Positions 33,301 to 44,707 of a stretch of DNA of 64,000 nucleotides are shown here, piece by piece. Numbering within the stretch: the first letter of the stretch is position 1; each line of letters opens with the position of its first letter. Made by a program: the position numbers and the translations under genes. Under the pieces are notes generated by a model, which was not told where the DNA came from, did no database searches, and saw only the letters and a program-made list of their open reading frames with translations. This DNA comes from Cryptomeria japonica (Eukaryota; Streptophyta; Pinopsida; Cupressales; Cupressaceae): NCBI RefSeq assembly GCF_030272615.1, contig NW_026729329.1, positions 1 to 64,000 of the forward strand. The letters run 5' to 3'.

Positions 33301-35870
33301 GAATTGGATGTTTCTCAGGTGAGCCCTTCTTTCTTCCAAGGTTCCCTTCAGAAAAAATCATTCTTATGGAGCTGTGCAGACAACTGATTAATGTGCATGA
33401 GAAACAATCACAAGCACATAAGACTGAACTGAAATTCCAAGAGTCAATTCGCAGGTATTTAGTACTAACCAACCCCAAGGCCAAAAATATGGAGGAGGAA
33501 ATGCAGTGGAATACCATGAGAAGGTTCAAGGGCCGAACCGATTTTGATTTTCAGGGTATAAAAAGAAATCTCAAAAGGACTTACACTCATGTTTATAGGT
33601 TTGAGGATGTTTGGGCGGATTTTCAAAATGAGGAGGATATAAGAAGGATGGATTTTAGCCACCTTACTCTAGAACAAATTGAAAATCTGGATCTAGCTAA
33701 GATCCCAATGACTATGGAAGACACAGATGACATAGTGGAGCCTATTTATTACGAGAAGAAGATTGCAGACTACCCACTTCCACTTGTGCAATGGTCAAAG
33801 ACGGAAAGAAAGTCCATTAAGCAGAGGATCTCTCCCATCTTAGAAAACACCAATGCTTGGTTGCTAAAAAAGAATCTCAGGATGAAACAGCTTCCCACTA
33901 GTTCAGGAGATGATGAAAATAGTGATGGTCCATTGGGAAAGACAACAATGGCTGAAATGAGAACAGAGAGTAGGGCAGACTCACAAGCACTATCCTTAGC
34001 TCATGTGTTACAATCGAAAGGTAAAGGGACCAAAATCAAATTTACAGTTAAAGGGTCGAAGAAGGGTGAATCATCATCCGCACCACATGAAGCAGTGACG
34101 AAGGAGTTAGAACAACTGACTACCAGTGAAGCTGGAAAGGGAAAAGAGGTTGAAGAAGGTAAAATTCCTCAACAAGAGGAGGTACAGGCATAAGAAATAT
34201 CGTGCCCAGCTAAAGTTGACGCCCTGATTACCTCACAAGTAATGGTCTATTCTATTGACTCGGACTCTGACTCTGACCAAGAGGATGAAGATTTTAATGA
34301 GGATGGAGATCTAAGTATGGGCATGACGCAATCAAAGACCGCTGGTCAATTTTTTACAATAACCAACTTCTCTAATTTAGATGATATCCCTTCATCTACT
34401 TTTGAGTCTACCATGATAGATTTTAATGAAACTTTACAAAATGCACTTGCAGAACAGGTTTCGGTAGATTTACCCGCCACTACTACCACCATCACAACAA
34501 TTCCTCCATTGGTAAGTGCTGAAGTTACACTCACAGCACCCTTGACTCTCCCACGTGTAATTGAAGAGGTAGCAACAATAAATGTTCCACTAAATGCTTC
34601 AATATCAGCACCATCAGTAACACTCACAACTGCTCCAAGTTCTAGTCAACCTGCCCCTGAATCTTCGACCCCAAGTCAGCAAGGAGCTACTACTCCATCA
34701 TCCAATCTAGAACTATCCCCTTGGATGGAAGTAGTGGCCCCTAAGAGAAAAAAATAGTTAATATCTCTTGATGAATTTAACTTTGAACTTTTAGTTCCTC
34801 CAAAGCCTAAGGGAACAGAAAAGCCAAAGACAGTATCTCGGGTGGTTGTAGACCCAACTTCCAAGAGGAAATATGCTGAAGTTATGGTGCCATCATTAGA
34901 CAAGGACAAAGGCAACATACAATCAAAAGATTATACCATGCACCTTGTAGAGCCCGGGGTGGAAACACATGAGAGTGTGAAATTAGATTCTCAGATAGCC
35001 CTTCATTCTTTATTGAGAAGATTGGATCAAGAGAGGGATGAGAAAATTGTCTTGAAGCAAAAGTGTGAACAACTGACCAATGTCCTTTTAAAGGTAACAC
35101 AATCTTCTCAAGAGGTTGAACCTATAGGATCATCAATAGACACCAAAGCTCTCAAAAAGATTGAACATGTAGGAGCTAAAGGGCGGGTCATGGACGAATG
35201 GATCTCGTGGCTAAGGTTAGAAGGCTCTCATCTTCTAAGCTCAATAGTGGAACTATTATCTGATTATGAAGTGATCCAGAGTCGAATGCAAAGACTCAAA
35301 ACCTCTTTATCATAGGAAATTGAGGAAGTTGTGAAAAGCACTACCTTGTGGAGAAAAATGGAGGATTTCAGGATAGATGTCCTGGTTGAGAACAAGGTAA
35401 TTCACACAAGGGAGAAGTACATTCAAATCTTGTCATTATTGTCTCATAAACAGGAGATAATGAAGTTAATGATTGCAGAGCTGGACTGGGAGAAGAAAGA
35501 AGGTGACGACGAGATTCACCTTATTTTTTTAAAATTTGGTGATCTCCCTTGTTATTTATATGATAGCGATCAAAATCTCATCACTGCTGAAGTCGTCCCA
35601 CAGGAATTCCTTTCCTTAATGGACCAATGCACGTGATAGGATTTCTCACTTGATACCTTTGATAAACTATTAGAAATTTAGGTCAGCTTTGAAGTCCTCG
35701 CATCTATGTTGAAGGATGTTAAAAACAAACAGGTGAAGATTCAAGATGCAATGTCTCGCATCCAAATCATCACAAGTTCTACCTTGATGCTGAACGAAGC
35801 AAAGGTCAAAGCCATCCTTGCTAAATTCGAAGTTTTCCAAAAATCCAATGAAGAAGAGAATCAAGAATGA
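33301..35870 (+). pseudogene. Unknown protein, ~850 codons, with acidic/PTS linker and coiled-coil end
   Basis: One reading frame is open from 33301 to a TGA at 35868 except for stops at 34191, 34755, 35313, 35634, 35637 and 35679. The first Met is at 33366. Residues ~1-190 are charged and probably folded (RFKGRTDFDFQGIKRNLKRT, YRFEDVWADFQ). A lysine-rich stretch and an acid patch (SDSDSDQEDEDFNED, near 34265) follow. Next comes a Thr/Ser/Pro-rich linker (34440-34720). The C-terminal third is helical, with heptad-like charge (LRRLDQERDEKIVLKQKCEQ; MEDFRIDVLVENKV). I do not recognise the family. The layout resembles family X (37199-39456) without evident sequence identity. Confidence 0.65.
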
Positions 35871-36028
35871 AGTACCCTCTTTTGGCACTATTTCTTCATG
35901 TAACTGCACCAATAGATGTTGTCAATTTTTGTGCAATTGCACATTTTCTTTATGTAGTAGTTATAGTAAAATGAGACTGTGCGGTTGAACAAGTTAACTA
36001 TGCCCACCTTTTTCTCAACATCTTTTCC

Positions 36029-36035
36029 TATATAA
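36029..36035 (+). promoter_or_regulatory. TATA box inside the inverted-end unit
   Basis: TATATAAGGAGG context, about 160 bp after the coding frame and 755 bp before the right end. It would start transcription towards the primer-binding site, as in an LTR. Confidence 0.5.
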
Positions 36036-36758
36036 GGAGGACCTTTTTGTAAATATTTTTATCTTTTTCATGCTTAGCAAAAACTCTGCTGGTTTTTTAT
36101 CCGAATTAAGACTTTGGGCTTTTGTGGTGAAAATTCAATCAAACAAATAAAGAAAACGGTTTTGTTGATTGTAAACTTTGTGTTGTAACAAGAAAGTTGT
36201 TTATATTATTTAGTGTTCCTATGTCCATTGAATACATATTACCTTTACTTCTTTGATCTTTAAGATATTGCTACGTGGTTAGAGAGCTCTCAAATCTTGC
36301 CAATAGACTTTGTGCTCTTAGCATACTTGAGAAATCTGCTGATAAATTAAGTGACTTGTAGTAAGCTTTGTATTGTTGCGGTTATTTGTAGTTTAATGGA
36401 TTAGAAATCTATACTTGAAGACTTTGAGCTTTAAGCTAAGTTTCTAATTGTTTAATTTGTAACGATTAGTGTGAATTAGTGTTACCATAAAGGAGACTTT
36501 GTGTTGCTTAAAAGTAACTTTTTGTGTAGTTTGTTAGATTGATAGTTCTTTTCTTTAAGTATCTGAAGAGGTAGAGAAATTGTAACTAGGTGAAGGGAGA
36601 ATACATAAACTCTAAAAAAAGAGAGTTATATTGCCAACACCAACCCACAAATTTAATTTCTTATTAATTAGAGGAGAAATTTCATAGGGAACCTCCCCTT
36701 GATGAGAGGAGAGATTAATTTCTTAGCATAGCATTGTGTGAATTTTATGTTTTGTCAT

Positions 36759-36788
36759 TAGTATGCTGGTGACAAAATATTCACCCAA
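36759..36788. repeat. Right inverted terminus
   Basis: Plus strand TAGTATGCTGGTGACAAAAT followed by ATTCACCCAA, the reverse complement of the left terminus at 33104 with one mismatch. Confidence 0.85.
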
Positions 36789-36796
36789 TAGTTTTT

Positions 36797-36814
36797 TGGT
36801 GACTCCGCTGGAGA
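36797..36814 (+). other. Gypsy-type primer-binding site
   Basis: TGGTGACTCCGCTGGAGA resembles the TGGCGACTCCGCTGGGGA signature found next to LTRs of Tat-type plant gypsy elements. It lies 6 bp after the inverted-end unit, which supports reading that unit's right end as an LTR edge. Confidence 0.65.
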
Positions 36815-37198
36815 GCGATGTGCAACCGGTTTGTCTTTTGGGTTGCAGTGCACTTTCATTGTAATTTCCATATTGTTGTTTTTCTTCAAATCATAATCTG
36901 GCTGATTGAAGTTACACTCATGGGCAACGATTAGCAGGAATTCTTGATCCTACTTTTGAATTATTGCAACGGTTTAGTTTTCCTTTTGTGACACCTCCAC
37001 GGACGCTTTCTCCCTTGCAGCGGACATGAAGTTTTCCTCCATCTGCATGGCGATCTCCCATACCAAGTGAGGCATCAAGTTTGCAAGTTTCAGTTGTTCC
37101 ACTTGCAAATCATTTTGTAATACCACCTTATAATCCATTAAGGATGGTCGTTGTTGGCCCTTGGGGCACTGCTTTTGGTCCTCTGAACCTGACCGCAC
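36815..37198 (-). other. Spacer with an antisense 75-codon open frame
   Basis: Between the primer-binding site and family X copy 1. The minus strand has an open frame from the junction at 37198 to 36974. It reads SLMDYKVVLQNDLQVEQLKL and MEENFMSAAREKASVEV and is hydrophilic and helix-prone. It is more GC-balanced than its surroundings and ends exactly where homology to family X begins. It could be a captured fragment or leader sequence. Function is unknown. Confidence 0.35.
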
Positions 37199-39456
37199 CT
37201 TTGCAAGATTTTAAGAATGGTGTTTTTAGCACTCATTTCTATTGGTATTCATTGTAAATGCACATGTTCTTATTGACAATATTCAGGTGTCAATGCAGCT
37301 TTGGACTATGGACATGTCTTGGGATAGGCAGGAAACAAGTTTTGTCAAGTTTGATAATAGTTTTACTTCTAGACTGGGGCAGAGATTAACAGTGAATCCA
37401 CCAAGGATTCCCACGCAGCTGCATGATACTATTGAAAACTGTGCACAACTGGTGGGACATTATTCCTTATCCTGTTAGTACAGTTATCAGAGTTTACGGT
37501 TTCCCTAGCCAACCACATGTATTACCTTTTAATGTTCCTTTGAGGTTAGGTTTTGTTGAAGTACTATGGCAAATAGGTTGTATACATGATAAGGAGTTGA
37601 AGGGTAGAGGAAAAGGGACTATTTTCCCTGATTATACTGTCATCCCATACTTTGTGATTATGAAAGGGGGATATGTGCATTTTGACAAGCTTTTTGCATC
37701 ATATTATTTAGGAGTTATCATACCAGACATAGTGACCCAGGGGGGTTTTACAATATATTCAGGGGAAGAATAAAAGGAAGCCCATTGCCCCATGAGCATG
37801 ATTTCCCTAAGGATATAATAAGAAATGAATTTGATTTCAAGACTTGGGATTGGAGGAAGGAGAAATGGATATATTTTAGGAAGCTATGGACTATAGTACA
37901 GAAAATGGATCCCAGTTATGATCCAGTAAAGAACTTCACTCCATTTTCTGCTAAAGTAGATTTTGTCATGAACAATTTTGATGAGCTAGTTCTTGCATTG
38001 AAGGAAAAGAGAACCAAACTTGAGGAAGTTCATCACAAGAAAGTTGAGAAAATAAATGTGCAGCAACCTACACCCATCACACTAGAAGAAGAAGCCCTAA
38101 TTCATCATATGAGAATGAAACAACTAGGTTCACCTCCTCCTCCACCTCACAGAAAAAATGGGCTAGTAGAAGGTAGACCTAGCTATGTGCCTCCTCCAAA
38201 TGGTGGTGTTGTAATAAAAGGGTAAGAGAAGAAACAAGTAGTGAAGAGGAAAGTAGCCGAGATAGTGGAAGGTTGGTAAGAAGAAAAGGAAAGAAGATGA
38301 TGAAGATAGAGCCACCCCCAAAAGCACAAGTAAAACCTTTTAAAGGTGTTAAGATCATTGATCTTGAAGAATTAGACAAAACTCCTTCACCACCTCATGT
38401 GCATTTTCACCTCCAAGGCAAGTTGAAGAACAAAGAGAGGAGCAAAACATGGAGGAACAACGGGAGGAAGATACCATTGTAGTGAATAATACAAGAGGAG
38501 AAGCACTGAGAGAAAGGCCCAAAGGCTAGATAGATTTGATCAGGAAAATCAAGTTCAACTTCTTGAGCAGAGACAGATAGGAGTGTCTTCTTCAGTTCAT
38601 ACAATTGCATTAGTCCCATCAATGTCTAGGACTCCACCTATCTCACATGTAGATGCAGTAGCTCAATTCAACAGTGAGATTGGTGTTCCAACCATACCAT
38701 TAGTGCCATATGTTGATGAAGAGCCTGAACCCACTAGATTAACTGACCCGACAAGAGACAAAATTTTGGAGAAAGTCAATGCGTTGAAAAATAAGCTAAA
38801 GGAGTCAGAGGATCAGTCTGCCTATAAGAAGAGAGAGATAGTTTGCTCAGTGCTAACTCATTTGAATGAGAAGGTGGAAAATAGATTAAATATCATTCAT
38901 TCTTTATATTCTTTATTTTTTAATGCTATTCAAAATTTTGACAGAGATAAGGAAGCCGCAATCCCTTTGTTTACAAAATGGTTACAAAGAGGAAATGAAT
39001 TCAAAATAATTTCAATGGTTTCCAAATACCATGTTGAGAGACCACCCACACTTCAACCAACCTATTTGTTGGTAAAATCAATGCAGGAAGCTCAGATGCT
39101 GCCAGAAAATATAGAAAGAAAGATAATGGAGTTGATGAGAAGATTCACTAAGCTGAATGAAACACTTCTGCCAAGTATTGAAGATGAGAGGGGAAATTAA
39201 GCCTTTAGAATTTTGCAAATATGATTCGGAAAGAGTCATCAACACTCAAGTGGACTTGATTTGCGAGGAACTAGATACTAGCATGCTGGAGGACAACATC
39301 GACAAAATAATATGTACAAGAACATTCTTTGAATCTTTTGAAAGAGAGGTGAATCAAGTGGTAGTTAAGTATACTCCATACAGAGCAAAAGCTTATGAGA
39401 TTATGAATTTCAAATGGCCATCAGATGAAGAATATGGAGAATGGTGTAATACTTAA
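37199..39456 (+). pseudogene. Family X, copy 1 (5'-truncated, internally deleted)
   Basis: Aligns with 61065 onwards of copy 2 from its first bases (ttgcaagat.ttaagaatgg). It lacks the N-terminal ~250 codons and has internal deletions of about 50, 20, 160 and 500 bp relative to copy 2. Recognisable blocks: MDMSWDRQETSFVKF; YGFPSQPHVLPFNVPLRL with DKELKGRGKGTIFPDY; an intact 146-codon piece (37785-38225) with FRKLWTIVQKMDPSYDPVKNF ending in a PPPPP stretch; an acidic then basic linker; and a helical C-terminus (38583-39456, ILEKVNALKNKLKESEDQS; IERKIMELMRRFTKLNETLL). It has several frameshifts. No known domain was recognised; an accessory retroelement protein is one possibility. Confidence 0.6.
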
Positions 39457-40417
39457 ATGAAGAGTAAGGATTGCAAATAGTTATTTAGTTAACGGTTTGA
39501 TGTAATAGTCTAGCAAGCGGCCTTGTTTCTTTTCAATAGTTACTTTTTTGGATGTGGGCAACAAAAAGGTGGGCCTGTCTCAAATCTTCATTGACAACAA
39601 CAAAAAGGGATAAGTGCATAAAGTGTCAAGATGAATCAATTGGAAATATTTGGTATTGGTTGTGCCATTCCTTAAGGGAAATATTTTATAACAAAATTAT
39701 GGGTAACTGGTCATTTTTGAGTGGCAGGTGTGTCCTCTCACTCGTAGCTTGTTTGCTCCCTTATTTTTTATAAAAGCGAATTCAAGGCCAAGAGAGAGGG
39801 GTCTCAAATTGATCTTTGTACTTTGTTTTTCTAAAATTTAGAGTTATAGGTTCCTATAGCATGTTTTAGGTGAAGATGAGCAAGTTTTAAAGTCATTTAC
39901 AAAGCAATGAAAATCATTTAGTGTCAATTTTTGTACAGGTTCTTGAAGGAGTTATATGTAAATTATTTTGTGGCAAAAGATAGTTGATCAAGTCAATAAA
40001 ATATAATTTAAATTCATTTCTCCAGTGTGTATTTCTATCATATTTTGAATAAGTAGAATCAAGGATTTTTTCATTTGTTGCACTGTTGTGGTGTATGTAT
40101 TTTTTGTTCATGCTTCAATCTAAGGGGTCAATTAAATGCTTGAGTGGAATTGCACAGTGGTAGGGCTTATGCAGGGATTTTGATAAGTAGTTTGGATTGG
40201 GATTGAAGATGAGATATAATGTAAGGCAATACTATATTAGTTTTGGTGAAAATTTTGAGTATTGTACAAAGATTACAAATTCACCAAGGGATCACCCTCC
40301 CGAGTCTTCTAGAGCCCAAAGTGTACAAGGATTTGTAGATTCCTTTTCAATGTTGGTCCAAGTTCTTGAAGATATTGATAGTTGGAGTTGTCTTCTCCAT
40401 AGAAAATTTGAAGAATT
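39457..40417 (+). other. Non-coding; probable 5' LTR of gypsy B, left part
   Basis: No coding sequence supported. A TATA box (tttataaaag, 39767-39776) is present. The region ends at the copia-2 insertion (40418), and sequence resuming after copia-2 (47552-47605) runs straight into a gypsy primer-binding site at 47606. That geometry suggests that this stretch is the U3/R part of the gypsy B 5' LTR; its left edge was not found. Confidence 0.45.
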
Positions 40418-41642
40418 TGTTAGGATAACTGGTGAACAACTGAGGGGGGGGTGTTGAATCAATTGTGAATAGATTATATTAATCAAACCACTTAATAACC
40501 TTTAACTGGAGCACATAAACATTGAATACTGAAATAGCAAAAAACAAATACTAGTAAGCAATAAAACTTAAGAATGAAACACAGAATTAACACAATGCAA
40601 CTATACCACATAACACCATGATTTGTACATGGAAAACCCAGGAAGGGAAAAACCATGGTGGGAAGCCTACCCACAGTCAAATAATACTTCTGCAAAAAGT
40701 ATGTGATACAATAAGGGGTCTACACATGTAGGAAGGCACACTGCCTAGAGTGTACTGCTCATTACAAAAGAGTCTCATTGACTATAGAGAGGTTATAACC
40801 ACCTCACGATCATTAGACAACAATCCAGAATAATGAGCTGCCAGAGATAGCATCTACCATGCCTGATTACAGTCTCGGTTAAGCTCAATATCAGAGGCCT
40901 TTGACCTCTTCCTTAAACCTGATTTGACCACCTATGATTGACCAAATCTCCTTCACATATGATATTGCATTTCACGACCATGACACTTATTTTATTCCCA
41001 TTCCATACCCTTTTATGATCTACAACCAGATCTTACATCATTTTATACAAACCCTAAGGCCTAAACCAATTAGGTCAGCCACCTAAAGATATTACAAGAA
41101 GATCATTGCATACATCCATATTACAATGATATTCCATGTCATCTTAAGACCAAAACAACCAATCCATAAATCATCTCGGTAATGTGTAGAGAATACATTA
41201 ACATGATACTGGTCCATAACCTAGATAGGCACTGAACCTAATCCGAGTCCACCATGCCAAAGCAATGTCTTCAAATAGTTGAGGCATGATCAGGGATCAC
41301 CTTCTACATCCTGAATTGCATCTAGAAGCCACACCAACACCACTTAACATTAGGTCAAAGATTCTCAATGAAAGCTCTGTCGGTTAAACCTTAAACCCAT
41401 ATCAGTAAGGGTTTACAAGAGTGTATGATAGAATTTGATCACCAAGTCAATACCAATTGACCAAAACATGCTCCAGAAACATGTAACACATAAAACCAAA
41501 CATGTCGAAAGTTTCCAACAGATAGTCCCTTCTATTGGTAACACTAGATCTTCTACCGGTAACCAAAACCATAACAGCTAGTGTTGACATCAATGACAAA
41601 ACATCAATGCAACACATAATCAATTCATCCATATTGCCAACA
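40418..41642 (-). mobile_element. copia-2 3' LTR
   Basis: Starts TGTTAGGATAAC and ends ATTGCCAACA on the plus strand, 1225 bp. It is followed by the polypurine tract (minus strand AAAGGGGGAGAT, 41643-41654). Confidence 0.92.
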
Positions 41643-42070
41643 ATCTCCCCCTTTGGCATTGATGGCAACACTAGATGTGAAAAACATCTAAGTACCAAGA
41701 AATGCCAAACAAGTCTCCCCCTGTGGAAGACAAACAACAATTTCCTGAATATCAATAACTCTTCTCCTGTGAATAATATCTCTGAATTTATTTTTCACAT
41801 CACTATTTGTCCCCCTTTGACATCAATGCCAGAAATATAACAAAAATATCAAAGTAAGAATATAAACCTCTAAATCTCAAAGCTGACTACTCCCCATAAG
41901 TAGTAGCACCACTCATTAGTGTTGAAATGAATAATATCTCTGATAATTCATGTCGGACTGATGCCAAACTGCATCAATGAAGTCTCTTCCGGAGGGGCAT
42001 AAACCCCTAACCTATCTCTCAAATACTCAAATGATTCCTTAGACAGTGGTTTAGTGAATATATCTACAAT
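41643..42070 (-). other. copia-2 3' untranslated region with repeated polypurine-like tracts
   Basis: Three minus-strand GGGGGA tracts occur, near 41645, 41717 and 41810. The outer two share ccccctttg followed by a similar cat.gatgcc or catcaatgcc phrase. The one at the LTR edge is the functional-looking polypurine tract. No coding sequence. Confidence 0.65.
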
Positions 42071-42480
42071 CTACTCTTTAGTGTTCACATAAACCAGTTT
42101 GACTTCTTTTTCTTCTACCCTTTCCTTCAGAAAGTTATATTTTATTGATATGTGCTTAGTCTTAGAGTGAAATATTGGATTCTTAGACATGTCAATAGCT
42201 ACAAAGTTATCACAATAGATAACTATCGGTTCACTATAATTTACCTTGATGCCCTTCAACATTTGCTTCATCCACAAGACTTGAGTGCAATTAGTTGTTG
42301 CTGCAACATATTTAGCTTTTGCAGTAGATAAAGAAATGCATGACTATTCTTTGCTGATCCATGAAACCAATTTATTTCCAAGAAAGAAATCTCCACCAGA
42401 AGTGCTCTTCATGTCATCAGTATCTCCTTCCCAATTTGAATTTGTATATGCACATAAAGTGAAGTCATCATCTCTATAAT
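42071..42480 (-). pseudogene. pol: copia-2 RNase H
   Basis: The open piece 42071-42277 reads VIYCDNFVAIDMSKNPIFHS and then KTKHISIKYNFLKE. These are the conserved copia RNase H motifs: CDN with a catalytic Asp, followed by the NP..H and TKHI blocks. Upstream sequence to 42480 is homologous but broken. The domain would degrade RNA in RNA-DNA hybrids during cDNA synthesis. Confidence 0.88.
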
Positions 42481-43620
42481 ACCACAAGTCATTTTCCTGT
42501 TGTTCCTTGTAAAAACAGAATATCCTCTTTATTGCACATTGATGATTTTCTTTAGGATTACTTTGATATCTTGAAACAATACATTTATAATATCTAGTCT
42601 AATCTGAGTTAGATATAACAAGCCACCTATCATAGACTTATACCTTGTCGAATTTACCAGTGTAGATGTATCTTTAATAGATAGTTTCTCACTAGTCACC
42701 ATAGGAGTACTTACTGGTTTGGAATTATCCATACCAAACTTCTTCAACAATTCTCTCAGATACTTAGTTTGATAGATAAAAATGCCTTTGTTAGTTTGAG
42801 TAATCTGTAAACCTAAGAAAAATCTTATCTCACCAATCATGGACATTTCAAATTCATTCTTCATATTATTAGAGAATTCCATGCATAATTTATGATATCA
42901 TCAACAAATACTTAAATAATCAGAATATCATCAGCAGTGATCTTATAATATAAATTACTATCGGCACTGCCTTTAGTAAAACCAAGCTTCAAAAGATATT
43001 TATCCAACCTTAAATACCAAGCTCTAGGAACTTGTTTCAATCCATATAAATCTTTTCTCAATATGCAAACCATATCTTTATCATTTGTCAGTGAAAATCC
43101 ATCAGGTTGCTCAATTTATACTTCTTCCTTAAGTTCTCCATTTAAAAATGTACATTTTACATCCATTTGATAGACCTGATAGTTCTTATCAGCTGCATAA
43201 GCAAGAAATAGTCTAACAACTTCAAATCTAGCTACAGGTGTAAATGTCTCACCATAATCAATTCCTTCCATTTGAGAATATCCTTTACAAACCAATCTAG
43301 CCTTGTTTCTTACAACTTGACCATCCTTATTTAGTTTATTCCTAAAAACCCATTAACATTCTTATTTTTAGGTCGGGGAACTAAAGTCCAAGTCTCATTC
43401 TTCTCTATCTGATCTAACTCATCTTCCATAGCCTTTAACAAATGTTTATCTTTACAAGCTTCAATAACAAGTGCCGATTCAATTTGAGAAATAAGACATA
43501 CCTCTTCATTTTCCAGTCTTCTTCTTGCCATAACTCCCTTGTTCCTATCTCCAATGATTTGATCTTCAGAATGATTTAACCTTACATAACTTGGTGTCTT
43601 CTGAACTTTAGGTTCACTAC
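42481..43620 (-). pseudogene. pol: copia-2 reverse transcriptase
   Basis: The catalytic FVDD box is at 42897-42908. A TAA sits two codons before it. A small deletion relative to copia-1 follows the box and shifts the frame into the 42882-42529 piece (SMIGEIRFFLGLQITQTNKG, YKSMIGGLLYLTQ). The N-terminal part (43331-43531) contains MEDELDQIEKNETWTLVPRP, the classic start of the copia reverse transcriptase. All parts are in the expected order, but at least three frames are needed to read them. Confidence 0.9.
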
Positions 43621-43801
43621 TCTAATCATCAGTCATAGTTGATTTTTCTGATTGTGTTGGTGTAACTATCTCGGTTTCCTATACTGGTTGAGGCATTGTC
43701 GGTTCAGCTATGATCATTTCCACTGTCGGTAACCTGTCATATGATATAGATTGATTTTTTTATTGCTCGTCCACTTTCACATTAGCGCTCTCCACAATTT
43801 T

Positions 43802-44698
43802 CTACAATCCTTTGTTATAAAATCTATATGCTTTGCTTTGAATTGAATATCGAAGAAATATCCCTTCATCACATCTAGGATCAAATTTCCCAATTAAATC
43901 ATCCCTTTTGATATAACATTTACTACCAAATTTTTTGAAATATTTAACAATAGGTGTATGTCCAAACCATAATTCATAAGGGGTCTTACCGATTTCACCT
44001 TTGATGTGAACTATGTTGAATGTGTAGAGTGTTGTACTCACTGCTTCTCTCCAGTAGATGTGAGGCAATCTGGCTTCCATAATTATAGATCTTGCTGCAT
44101 CCAAAATGGTTATATTCTTCCTTTCCACTACTCCATTTTGCTGAGGAGTTTGAGATGCAGATAATTGTCTCCTAATTCTATTTGTCTCATAATAACTATT
44201 AAATTCATGAGAAGTGAACTCACCGCCTTGATCTGATCTTAGACATTTGATTTTCAATCCAGTTTTTGTTTCTACCTTAGCTTTAAAGATCTTGAATTTC
44301 TCAAAAGATGCAGACTTCTCCCTTAGAAAAGTCACCCACATCATCCTAGAATAATCATCAATTATCAGCATGAAATATCTATCACCTTGAAAGCTTCTAA
44401 TCCTTGTTGGACCACATAAGTCAGTGTGAATCAAATCAAGTACATCATTTGATTTATCATGTATGAAATATCTATCACCATGAAAGCTTCTAATCCTTGT
44501 TGGACCACATAAGTCAGTGTGAATCAAATCAAGTACATCATTTGATTTATCATGTATGCTCTTAAAAGAAGTTATAACTTGCTTTCCCAATTGACATTCC
44601 TTACATATTGGATTGTGAGGCTTCATAATCATAGGTATATCTCTAACTACCTTTGTTGAACTGATCTTAACAATACACTCAAAATTAACATGACACAA
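43802..44698 (-). pseudogene. pol: copia-2 integrase with tandem-duplicated catalytic segment
   Basis: 298 open codons. Contents in order: pre-integrase finger (HNPICKECQLGKQ), HTDLCGPT with the first catalytic Asp, YSRMMWVTFL, LRSDQGGEF with the second Asp, and QQNGVVERKN with the catalytic Glu. The C-terminal part follows (KTPYELWFGHTP, KCYIKRDD). A 31-residue segment spanning the first catalytic Asp is present twice in tandem (93 bp, units 44370-44462 and 44463-44555), in frame. The frame remains open from finger to C-terminus, so the lesion is compatible with translation but probably not with folding. Confidence 0.92.
44370..44555. repeat. 93 bp in-frame tandem duplication
   Basis: Two nearly identical 93 bp units (atgaaatatctatcacc...catgt) differing at about one base. 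They duplicate 31 codons of the integrase core. Copia-1 has a single copy at the corresponding place. Confidence 0.95.
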
Positions 44699-44707
44699 CC
44701 TCTTATC

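Larger units (their letters stand above)
33101..36790 (+). mobile_element. Inverted-end unit with long reading frame, LTR-like, 3.69 kb
   Basis: Starts TGTTGGGTGAATATTTTGTC and ends with the inverted match GACAAAATATTCACCCAATA. From TTGGG inward the two ends agree over 30 bp with one mismatch. Inside are an unknown plus-strand coding frame (33301-35870), a TATA box (36029-36035) and about 750 bp of non-coding DNA. Six bases after the right end a gypsy-type primer-binding site follows. It may be an LTR with a coding U3, or a DNA transposon. No clear target-site duplication is seen at the ends. Confidence 0.6.

Noticed and set aside
33315-33350. A small intron (gtgagcc...ttcag) joining the two frames near 33320
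   Set aside because: The putative intron would be about 30 bp, too short for plant splicing; a frameshift is simpler.
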